Below, piece by piece: positions 34,639 to 41,795 of a stretch of DNA of 64,000 nt. This DNA comes from Haloechinothrix alba (GTDB lineage Bacteria > Actinomycetota > Actinomycetes > Mycobacteriales > Pseudonocardiaceae). The notes below the pieces were generated by a model. That model did no database searches. It was given only the letters and a program-made list of their open reading frames with translations, and was not told the origin of the DNA. Each line of letters opens with the position of its first letter. The first letter of the stretch is position 1. A program made the translations under genes and the position numbers. Location: positions 1-64,000 of the forward strand of contig NZ_FZNW01000014.1 of NCBI RefSeq assembly GCF_900188115.1, in the 5' to 3' direction.

Positions 34639-35282
34639 CACGTATCTCCCCGAAGTGTTTCAATTCCCAGTTCGGCCAGCTGGTAGGCGGCGTCGCAGGG
34701 CGCGTCATGGTGCTCGCTGCGCTCCTCGTTGGAGAAGGTCACCTGGACATCGAGGCCGGCATCATCTCGCAAACCGGTGTATATGCCACATTCCCCCTTG
34801 TCTCGCCGGTCATGTTCGGCGGCGATGACGACTGGGTGGCCGTGGATGTCATCGGCTTCCTCGAAGAGTTCGATGAGGTCGTCCTGATGAACCGAATAGA
34901 CGTGGCTGATTCCCCCTCGTTCTCCCTGCGCCAACGTCACGGTGAAAGTGCCAGCGCGTACTCCCTCCAAGATGTATGAGCAGACCGCTCCCGCGCTGGC
35001 ATCGAGTTCTTCTTCGCTGGTGTCGACGGGGAATCCGGCTGCAGCGAGCTCGTTGTCGGGGTGAACGGAGCAAGGATCGCGCTCGAACGCCCTCAGATCC
35101 GTGATCGGGTCTTTCACTGCGGGTGCTCCGCTGTGCGGAAGGTCGGAGTCGGGTTCGTTCGTGGTGCTGGTGTCGGGGTTATCGTTGTCGGTCGGGTTGG
35201 GTTCGCCGACTGTGCTGTCTCCGCATCCGGTTACCAGCAACGCCGTCAGCGCTCCGAACGCCATGATCGCGCGAGCGTGCAT
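34638..35282 (-). CDS. DUF3558-family lipoprotein
   Basis: 214 residues. The N-terminal signal with lipobox is AFGALTALLVTGCGDST (Cys about 20). A Pro/Asp/Asn linker ends in SGAPAVKDPITDLRAFERDP, and the DUF3558 domain follows: DPCSVHPDNELAAAGF, CSYILEGVRAGTFTVTLA, ECGIYTGLRDDAGLDVQVTF, with paired cysteines probably forming disulfides. DUF3558 lipoproteins are common in Pseudonocardiales next to WXG/PPE-like genes; function unknown. Both ends overlap neighbours by 1 bp (TGATG), so the four genes 35791 to 32485 form a tightly coupled operon. A diverged paralogue is at 36280-36921. Confidence 0.85.
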   Translation of the reverse strand: MHARAIMAFGALTALLVTGCGDSTVGEPNPTDNDNPDTSTTNEPDSDLPHSGAPAVKDPITDLRAFERDPCSVHPDNELAAAGFPVDTSEEELDASAGAVCSYILEGVRAGTFTVTLAQGERGGISHVYSVHQDDLIELFEEADDIHGHPVVIAAEHDRRDKGECGIYTGLRDDAGLDVQVTFSNEERSEHHDAPCDAAYQLAELGIETLRGDT

Positions 35283-35791
35283 CAGGCGTCGGCCTTTCCG
35301 AGGTTGTCGGCGACGTCCTGTTCGTGGGCGAGGTAGTTCTTCTTGGCCGACTCGAGCTCACGTATGAATTCGTTGTAGGCTTTCACGACCTTATCGTGGT
35401 AGGTCAGGTAGTCGGCTGACATCTCGTCTGCTGCCGCTTTGTACTGTGCGCTGACTTGTTCCTTACCGCTATCGATGTCGCGAATACTGACGGCCCGTTC
35501 TCTAACGATGTCTAACTGATCGGCGATCCGTCCGACGCGTTCGATGATTTTGTCGATGCCTTCTTCGGTGAACTCGATGTCGCCGATTTGTCCGGATATT
35601 CGTGCCCGTTCCTGGGCCTCTTGCATGTAGTTGAATGCCTTGTAGGCACCGCCGATGAACGGTAGGCGCTCGGCATCGTCCATATCGATCGTGCCCTGCT
35701 GGCTGTCGGACTCGGTTGTGTCCTCCGGCGTGGAAGGTTCCCCGTCTTCCGTGTAGCCATCCGGCTTCGGCACTGGCCCGATCTGGGGCAT
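35282..35791 (-). CDS. Coiled-coil protein of type VII-associated operon, unknown function
   Basis: 169 residues from ATG 35791, with GAGGAGGGAACGAC upstream. A disordered acidic N-terminus (EDGEPSTPEDTTESDSQQ) precedes helices: RLPFIGGAYKAFNYMQEAQE, IDKIIERVGRIADQLDIVRE, then a long amphipathic coil ADEMSADYLTYHDKVVKAYN ending in a Lys/Glu segment. The size, lack of signal peptide and helical hairpin layout are compatible with an ESX substrate or WXG partner, but no WxG turn is present. First gene of the operon; its stop overlaps the lipoprotein start by 1 bp. The family is not recognised beyond context. Confidence 0.72.
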   Translation of the reverse strand: MPQIGPVPKPDGYTEDGEPSTPEDTTESDSQQGTIDMDDAERLPFIGGAYKAFNYMQEAQERARISGQIGDIEFTEEGIDKIIERVGRIADQLDIVRERAVSIRDIDSGKEQVSAQYKAAADEMSADYLTYHDKVVKAYNEFIRELESAKKNYLAHEQDVADNLGKADA

Positions 35792-36043
35792 GTCGTTCCC
35801 TCCTCAGATAACCCCGCTGGGCAGCCCCCATAATCCTGCCTGAGCTGCGTGACGCGCACCGACGTTTACGCTAGCAACGCCGTCTGGGGCCTGCAATCGG
35901 TTCTGCCCAGCTCACACTCCTTGACCACCGTTGTTATGGGCGTTCCGGCACGTCGTGTTCAGCGGCCTGGCCCAGCGTGTTGGGTTGTTCGGCTCCATGT
36001 CGTCCTGAGCGGCGTTGCGGAAGATCACCTACTCGCCACCTCA
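35792..36043. other. Gap between type VII-associated operon and decayed copy
   Basis: About 250 bp upstream of the operon; its promoter should be here. No clear -10/-35 pair or repeat was recognised. A + strand ORF is present but has no family character. Confidence 0.4.
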
Positions 36044-36180
36044 TCACCTTGCTAGTTGGTTCAGCAGGCTCGCCACATCTATGACGTGCTCGCCCGCTTG
36101 CCCGTTCCAGCAGGCGTTGACCGACGTCTCCAGCGCGGACAGCTCAGGGGCGACTTCGTGGCTGGCTTCAGAACTGGTTC
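36044..36180 (-). pseudogene. Remnant of a second WXG/PPE-like gene
   Basis: The minus strand reads ASHEVAPELSALETSVNACW then NGQAGEHVIDVASLLNQLAR before a stop at 36044-36046. This parallels the intact PPE-like protein (ELAALEMSVDDSWKGATAEN, VKGVINQLF) around its WxG turn, here W-N-G. Upstream the frame is open only to about 36180 without a start. It lies downstream of the second DUF3558 gene, exactly where the PPE-like gene sits in the intact operon. Confidence 0.7.
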
Positions 36181-36279
36181 GGCGCGTGCTCACCGGTGCG
36201 CGAGGACTCGGGCCCCCGGCCACTCGCGTGTCAATTCGTCGATTTGCTTGCCGTCACCAGCGAGGAGCTGTCCCAGTCA

Positions 36280-36921
36280 TCACGCGCCTCCGGTGATCGT
36301 GTCAACAGCGATGGTCGCCAGCTCGTACACGGCCTCGCAGGGGGCTTCCTTGAGCGGGTTGTCGCGAGAAGCCGAGAGCGGAATGTAGAGTGCGGTTTCG
36401 TCGCGTATCCCGACGTAGACGTCACATTCGCCCCTGTCGGTTCGGTTGTCGCGTTTACCGGCTACTACTGCAGGGTAGCCATCGATCGGATCTTGCTTGG
36501 TAAAGTATTCGAGATCGCTGTTTGCTTCTAAGCGGTAGATGTGACTGAGTCCTTCACCATCGTCAGTGCCAAGTGACGCGCCTAGAACGCCGTGTCCTGC
36601 TTTCTCGAAGCGCCAGGTGCACATGGGTCCCTCAAGGCGGTCCATGTCAGACTCAGCACTGCTCTTGTCAATGGCGAATCCGGCATCGTCGAGTTTGTCG
36701 TCAGGAAGGATTGTGCAGGGGTCCGCCTCGTACTCCCTGGTGTCGACGACGGGTTCCTCCACAGCGGGTGCTCCGCTGTGCGGCAGCCCGATCTCGTGCT
36801 CCTGCTCGTTACCGGCGTCGCCCTGACCGGCGGGGTCAGCGGTGCCGCTCGTGCTGTCCGAGCAGCCGGTCACCAGCAGCAGGACGGCGACCACACCGGT
36901 CGTCACGAAACTCCGCACCAT
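36280..36921 (-). CDS. DUF3558-family lipoprotein, second copy
   Basis: 213 residues from ATG 36921. Signal and lipobox are TTGVVAVLLLVTGCSDST (Cys about 20). The mature part repeats the layout of the 34638-35282 protein: LPHSGAPAVEEPVVDTREYE, DPCTILPDDKLDDAGFAIDK, CTWRFEKAGHGVLGASLGTD, ECDVYVGIRDETALYIPLSA and a final EAPCEAVYELATIAVDTI. The two share the PHSGAPAV linker exactly but differ widely elsewhere, so the duplication is old. It has kept its reading frame although the WXG/PPE gene behind it has decayed to a fragment. Confidence 0.85.
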   Translation of the reverse strand: MVRSFVTTGVVAVLLLVTGCSDSTSGTADPAGQGDAGNEQEHEIGLPHSGAPAVEEPVVDTREYEADPCTILPDDKLDDAGFAIDKSSAESDMDRLEGPMCTWRFEKAGHGVLGASLGTDDGEGLSHIYRLEANSDLEYFTKQDPIDGYPAVVAGKRDNRTDRGECDVYVGIRDETALYIPLSASRDNPLKEAPCEAVYELATIAVDTITGGA

Positions 36922-37070
36922 TGCGCCCCCTGTTTCCTGCCCAGCTTCCCCGTGGCACCGGCGAGCCGTCAGCGATCAAGCCGGCACCGAGCGAGGCGCC
37001 CCGCCACCGACCCGATCTCGTGCCGTCGGGATACGCCGTACCGTACAGCCCGAGCGCTCGCCCGGCCGCC

Positions 37071-38249
37071 TCAGTCCGTCGGGAAGGAGTCGTAGTAGAT
37101 CTGGTCGAAGGTGGTTCCGGTGACCAGCATCCGCGACACCGTTGCGCGAATCATCTCCGGTGACCCCGAGATCAGTACGTCGTATCCGTGCCACGCCCCG
37201 TGGGAGGTGACGACGTCGGGCAGGGTTCCCTCGGCCCCGCCTGGTTCCGAACCGTCCTCGGTCACCGGGGTGACGGTCAGCCACGGGTATCGTTCCGCGA
37301 GCTGACGCAGCTCGTCCAGCTGGTACAGGTCGTCATGACTCGCCCCACCGAAGAACAGCTCGACGTTGGGCGGTTGGCTGCGCTGCTCGAGCTCACCGAG
37401 CACGGCCCGCATCGGGGCCAGCCCGGTACCTCCCGCGACCATGACCAGGTCGCGGCTGCCCGTGTGGTCGAGCCACAGCGACCCCATGGGCGCGCCGATC
37501 CGCCATCGGTCCCCGATCCTCGTGTGGTGGACCAGCGCCCTGCTCACCCAGCCTTCGGGGACGCTCCGCACGTGGAACTCGATCGTGCCGTCCGCACTGG
37601 GCGGGTTCGCAGGCGAGAGATAGCGCCACATGCGCTGCCGCTGCGGCGTCTCCACGCTGACGTACTGCCCCGGCCGGTACGGGACGGGCTCGTCGGGCTG
37701 CACCCGCAGTACCGCGACCTTGCTGCTGAGCTTGCGGTGTTCGACGACCGTGCCTGCCCACCAGGCGGGACCGGAGTCCGCGGCCGCGCCTTCCTGCATC
37801 ACTCCCGCCACGATGGCGTAGGCATCCGCCCACGCGCGCTCGACCTCCTCGGTCCACTCGTCACCCAGGTAGCGCTTGAGCGCGGCGAGCAGCGCGGTCC
37901 CGACGGCCTCGAAGTGCCGTTCGACCACGTCGAACTTGCGGTGGTCCCTGCCGAGCTGCCGGAGGTACGGTTCGAGCTCCTGGCGGTTGTCGATCATCTG
38001 CACGATGCGCACCAGCGCGCCGAAGAACCGGCTGCGCTGGACTTCCATGTTCACCGGGAACAGGTCGCGGGTCTCGGGTGCGATGGTGAACAGCACTGCG
38101 TAGAAGTACCGCGCGACCTCGTCGGAGCGGGGCTCCACCACGGCGAAGCTGTCCCGGATGAGCTGGACCACGCGCTCAGCACGCTGTTGCTGAGCGCTGT
38201 GCTGCCCTTCGTGCTCGTCCGGATCGTCGATTGCGGCGTTCAGTGTCAT
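37071..38249 (-). CDS. Flavohemoglobin-like globin-FAD/NAD(P) reductase (type II, Rv0385-like)
   Basis: 392 residues from ATG 38249. The globin domain (about 20-160) has VARYFYAVLFTIAPETRDLF with the B10 Tyr region, and the F8 proximal His in LGRDHRKFDVVERHF. The FAD-binding barrel begins at AVLRVQPDEPVPYRPGQYVS, with RMWRYLSPANPP in place of the usual RxYS. The NAD domain has LVMVAGGTGLAPMRAVLGEL and ISGSPEMIRATVSRML. Flavohemoglobins use NAD(P)H to turn NO into nitrate; the type II group (M. tuberculosis Rv0385) may act on other electron donors. Divergent from the PNPOx-like gene; a paralogue is encoded at 39498-40667. Confidence 0.85.
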   Translation of the reverse strand: MTLNAAIDDPDEHEGQHSAQQQRAERVVQLIRDSFAVVEPRSDEVARYFYAVLFTIAPETRDLFPVNMEVQRSRFFGALVRIVQMIDNRQELEPYLRQLGRDHRKFDVVERHFEAVGTALLAALKRYLGDEWTEEVERAWADAYAIVAGVMQEGAAADSGPAWWAGTVVEHRKLSSKVAVLRVQPDEPVPYRPGQYVSVETPQRQRMWRYLSPANPPSADGTIEFHVRSVPEGWVSRALVHHTRIGDRWRIGAPMGSLWLDHTGSRDLVMVAGGTGLAPMRAVLGELEQRSQPPNVELFFGGASHDDLYQLDELRQLAERYPWLTVTPVTEDGSEPGGAEGTLPDVVTSHGAWHGYDVLISGSPEMIRATVSRMLVTGTTFDQIYYDSFPTD

Positions 38250-38583
38250 CGGTGCGCGGGCTCTCCAAGTTCACCAGTTGCTGCGGCCTGCACACCTCGG
38301 CGCTGACCGCGACATTCCCATAGGAGATGTCGTCAACCGAGCGTAACTTGTTTCTCGCCGGCTTTGGGGAGTCGATCGTTGCGCCAACCGGGGTCATTCT
38401 GCTGCGTAGCAGGCTCCTCGCGCACGGTAGGCAGGCGTTGGGCGTAACGGAGTAATTTTCGTCTCGTGGGGTCTTGCTGATGACGAGACTCGTGGCACAG
38501 TGGGACGCCTGCCCAGTACTCCGTGCCGGGGCCCGGCGCGGCGAGTAACCGCAGGACGATCCCTAGAACCGGTGGGAAACCTC
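38250..38583. other. Divergent promoter region of flavohemoglobin and PNPOx-like genes
   Basis: About 330 bp. Toward the flavohemoglobin gene a TTGACG and TATGGG pair is visible at about 38335-38310 (minus strand), a plausible sigma-A promoter. Nothing resembling an NsrR or NorR site was recognised. No ORF of credible composition. Confidence 0.45.
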
Positions 38584-39522
38584 GTGGACATCAAGCATTC
38601 GCGCCGACTGGCACGCATGGCGTCGATGGACCTGACGCCACCGGACCCCAGTGATTCTCCGCACACCCAGCGACACGAGCCCCCTCAGGCATCCGGCGGG
38701 ACGCCTCCCGCGGACCCGCAGCAGGCCGCGTCAACTACCGCCTCCGCACCGCAGCAGGCCGCACCGCCACCCGCGCCGTCGGCGCCGTCACCCGCACCGG
38801 CACAGCCACCGGTCGACCCGCCGGTCGCCGGTGAGCTCACGGACGGCTACCAGGCCGCACTGTTCGACCCCGCCCCTGCGAACCCCGGTTCGGAAGGTGA
38901 GCACCAGCTGCAGCAGACCTGCGGCACCACGACCCGGGCGGAGCGGTTCTACAACGACCAGATGCTCGACCATCTCAACGAGGAGATGCAGGAGTTCGTC
39001 GGCCGGATGGACATGGCGTTCGTGGCCACCGCCGACGCGAACGGGGAGGCGGACTGCTCGCTGCGCGCCGGCCCTCCGGGGTTCCTCCTGGTGTTGAACG
39101 ACAAGTGCGTCGCCTATCCCGAGTACCGGGGCAACGGGGTGATGGCCAGCCTCGGCAACATCATCGAGAACCCGCACGTGGGGATCATGCTGATCGACTT
39201 CGTGCGCGATCAGATCGGTCTGCACATCAACGGCCGTGCGCGGATCGTCGAGGACGGCAAGATGCGGGAGGAGTTCGCCGGGATCCCGGAGGAGACCGTG
39301 CGCGGACGGATCCCGGAGCGCTGGGTCGTCGTGGAGATCGCAGAGGCCTACATCCACTGCCGCAAGCACATCCCGCGGTTGAAGCCGGCCGAGCGCCACC
39401 GCGCCTGGGGCACCGACGACAGCAAGCGCAAGGGCGGTGACTATTTCGGTGTCCGTCAGCAGCGCCGGGAGGCCGCTGCGCAGTGCGGGGAGCCCGGTCA
39501 GTTGAGGGTGAACGGGTCGTAG
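38584..39522 (+). CDS. Pyridoxamine 5'-phosphate oxidase-family flavin-binding protein with Pro/Ala-rich N-terminus
   Basis: 312 residues from GTG 38584; ATG 38617 or 38626 are alternatives. The first ~85 residues are Pro/Ala/Gln-rich and disordered. The split-barrel FMN domain follows: QEFVGRMDMAFVATADANGE, CSLRAGPPGFLLVLNDKCVA, NGVMASLGNIIENPHVGIML, IDFVRDQIGLHINGRARIVE, and a C-terminal AYIHCRKHIPRLKPAE. This matches stand-alone PNPOx-like proteins of actinomycetes sometimes linked to flavohemoglobin-type reductases. It lies between two flavohemoglobin genes and overlaps the 3' end of the second by 25 bp (convergent). A shared redox role is inference. Confidence 0.8.
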   Translation: MDIKHSRRLARMASMDLTPPDPSDSPHTQRHEPPQASGGTPPADPQQAASTTASAPQQAAPPPAPSAPSPAPAQPPVDPPVAGELTDGYQAALFDPAPANPGSEGEHQLQQTCGTTTRAERFYNDQMLDHLNEEMQEFVGRMDMAFVATADANGEADCSLRAGPPGFLLVLNDKCVAYPEYRGNGVMASLGNIIENPHVGIMLIDFVRDQIGLHINGRARIVEDGKMREEFAGIPEETVRGRIPERWVVVEIAEAYIHCRKHIPRLKPAERHRAWGTDDSKRKGGDYFGVRQQRREAAAQCGEPGQLRVNGS

Positions 39523-40667
39523 GCGATCTGGTCGAGCGTGGTTCCTGCCACGAGCATGCGCGAGATGGTCGCCTTGATCATCTGCGGTGATCCGGATACG
39601 AGCACGTCGTGTCCCGGCCATGCCCCGTGCCTGGTGACGGCTTCGGCCAGGGTCCCTCGCTCGGCTCCGGGAAGTGAGCCGTCCTCGACCGTGGGCACGA
39701 TGCCCAGCCACGGGTTCGTTGCGGCGAGCGCGCGCAGGTCGTCCAGGTCGTAGAGGTCCTCGGCGGTACGCCCGCCGTAGAACAGGTGCACGTTGGGGTT
39801 CTTGCCCCACTGGGACAGCTCGTCGACGAGCGCGCGCAGCGGCGCGAGGCCGGTGCCCCCCGCGATCATCAACACGTCCCTGCCGGAGTCGCGGTCCACG
39901 CTGAGCCTGCCCAGCGGTGGACCGAACCGCCAGACGTCGCCGAGCTGGGTATGGCTGACGATGGCCCTGCTGACCCAGCCGCCTTCCACGGCGTGCACGT
40001 GGAACTCGATCACGCCGTCCTTCCGCGGCGCGTTCGCCGGGGACAGATATCGCCACAGCCGCGGCCGCTGCGGGACTTCGACGCTCATGTACTGCCCGGC
40101 GCGGTAGTTGATCGGTGTTTCCGGCTGCACCCGGACCAGGGCCAGGTCCCAGGTCAGGCGGCGGTGGTCGATCACGGTTCCGGTCAGCGACGCGGGGCTC
40201 GGGTCGGCGTCGGCCGCTTCCTGCATCGACCGGGCCACCACGGTGTAGGCCTCGGCCCAGGCGTGCTCGACCTGCTCGGTCCAGCGCGAGCCGAGATGGT
40301 GTCGCAGGGCGCCCAGCATCGCGGTGCCGATGGCTTCGTAATGCCGGGAGCGCACATGGTGCTTGCGGTAGTCGCGGCCGAGCTGGTTGAGATACGGCAC
40401 GAGGTCGTCCGGGCGGTCGACCATCTGCGCCACGTGTGCGATGCCGCGCACCAGCTTGCCACGGTGCGCCTCGATGTTGATGGGGAACATCTCCCGGATG
40501 TCCGGGCTGATCCGGAACAGCAAGTCGTAGAAGGTCGCGGAGAGCTCGGCCACGTCCGGTTCGACCTCGGCCCATGTCTCTTTGATCAACCGGACCATCG
40601 CGGCGACCGCGGGCGGGGCCTCCCTGGACGCACGCGTCCGCGGTACCGGGCTGACCGCCGGCGACAT
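39498..40667 (-). CDS. Flavohemoglobin-like protein with Tyr at the proximal haem position
   Basis: 389 residues from ATG 40667; GTG 40685 is an alternative. The domain order equals the 37071-38249 protein: globin (ELSATFYDLLFRISPDIREM), FAD barrel (INYRAGQYMSVEVPQRPRLW, RYLSPANAP) and NAD domain (VLMIAGGTGLAPLRALVDEL, VSGSPQMIKATISRML). Where the paralogue has LGRDHRKFDV, this one has LGRDYRKHHV, so the F8 His that ligates haem iron is replaced by Tyr, with His three and four residues later. Haem binding is therefore uncertain. Its upstream region and the following pseudogene show no shared operon. Convergent with the PNPOx-like gene. Confidence 0.83.
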   Translation of the reverse strand: MSPAVSPVPRTRASREAPPAVAAMVRLIKETWAEVEPDVAELSATFYDLLFRISPDIREMFPINIEAHRGKLVRGIAHVAQMVDRPDDLVPYLNQLGRDYRKHHVRSRHYEAIGTAMLGALRHHLGSRWTEQVEHAWAEAYTVVARSMQEAADADPSPASLTGTVIDHRRLTWDLALVRVQPETPINYRAGQYMSVEVPQRPRLWRYLSPANAPRKDGVIEFHVHAVEGGWVSRAIVSHTQLGDVWRFGPPLGRLSVDRDSGRDVLMIAGGTGLAPLRALVDELSQWGKNPNVHLFYGGRTAEDLYDLDDLRALAATNPWLGIVPTVEDGSLPGAERGTLAEAVTRHGAWPGHDVLVSGSPQMIKATISRMLVAGTTLDQIAYDPFTLN

Positions 40668-40938
40668 GTGCTCTGGGTACGAATCCACGGGGTCCACTTC
40701 GTTGCGCTGGGAGTCATGCGCGGCCGGCCGGGCCGCGACCTGCGGGCAGCGGGGCGCGGGTACCGGGCGAGCACGAGTACGCCATACCAGACTGCACCAT
40801 ACTTCTGCTGGGAACCCGCCGTCGGCATGTGGCTGGCGAGCGCGACCGGCCCCGCCCGTGCCGTACACGAGCGGGGCCGGCCCGGATGTGTGGCCTCTGG
40901 CATCGCGCCGCGCGACACCAGGGATGCCGGGGTGGTTG
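40668..40938. other. Intergenic region upstream of second flavohemoglobin gene
   Basis: About 270 bp. It should contain the promoter for the minus-strand flavohemoglobin-like gene. ORFs crossing it on both strands lack family features. No repeat or clear terminator recognised. Confidence 0.4.
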
Positions 40939-41457
40939 TTACTGCACCGTCTCGATCTCTCGGGAGCGCACCCCGGACCGGAACTCGGCCAGCTCGCGCT
41001 TGACAACGGGCGCCGGGATGTAGAGCCCGATGATGTTGAACAGCGCGAGGAGGAACAGCACCGCGTCGACGAAGTCCAGCACGCTGCCGAAGGTGAGCAC
41101 CGAGCCGATCACGACGAAGGCGCAGAACACGATGCGGTGGACGTCCTCGCTGAAGTTGCTCTTTTTGAAACCGCGGAACCGGATGAACCCGAAGTCGGGG
41201 GTGAAGACGAAGCCCGCGAGTACGAGCCGGGCGGCGATCCAGGGGACGGTCACCCCGAACACGGAGATCTCGTAGAAGACGGCGGTGCTGAGCCAGTTGG
41301 CGATCGGGTCGAAGGTGTTGTTGATGACTTGTTCGATACGGGCGAGGAACTCGGTCTCGGCCCCACCGTCCTGTTGGGCGAGGAAGGGGCCTGCCGTGTC
41401 GGCTGGCTGGTGGCCGACGCGTTGAGTGACGTTGTGGACATGGTGGCGTAGTGCACA
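40939..41457 (-). pseudogene. Alanine/glycine:cation symporter (AGCS) with large internal deletion
   Basis: The frame reads as the N-terminus of an AGCS transporter (FLARIEQVINNTFDPIANWL, VPWIAARLVLAGFVFT then FGFIRFRGFKKSN) joined in frame to its C-terminus (VHRIVFCAFVVIGSVLTFGS, VLDFVDAVLFLLALFNIIGL, PAPVVKRELAEFRSGVRSRE). The family is ~480 residues with about ten helices; here roughly 350 middle residues, including the Na+/alanine site, are missing. The fusion is near SNFSEDVHRIV. The true start is unclear. It could still make a ~160-residue membrane protein but cannot transport. Assignment is from the family pattern. Confidence 0.72.
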
Positions 41458-41660
41458 ACAAGATCCGGTCACACACATGAGTGAGTTTCGTGGCGTATCG
41501 CCGGTGGTCGTGTGACGAATGAGTACGCAGGGTGAGGCGGCGTGGCGGCGGTTGCGGTTTCAGGGTGTTCCGAACCGTGCATATCGGGTCGCCTGCGGTA
41601 CGGGGACGATCGCGGGGCAACCCGGGAAGGGCTCGGTGTTCACTGGTGAAACGTCACAAT

Positions 41661-41681
41661 CTTGAGTGGAACTAACTCAAG
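41661..41681. promoter_or_regulatory. Perfect HspR HAIR element upstream of clpB
   Basis: CTTGAGT-GGAACTA-ACTCAAG equals the HAIR consensus at all 14 arm positions. It lies 115 bp before the clpB ATG. Control by the HspR encoded at 32008-32448 is expected. Confidence 0.93.
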
Positions 41682-41795
41682 TTTTCTTACGTTGGCCTGT
41701 CAGAGGTGATGGTGGCGCGGCGACCCGCGACGCCAGTAGGCAGTATGAGATGGAACACACCACGCAGAGTGTGCCCTGAGGCTTTGAGGAGAGGG

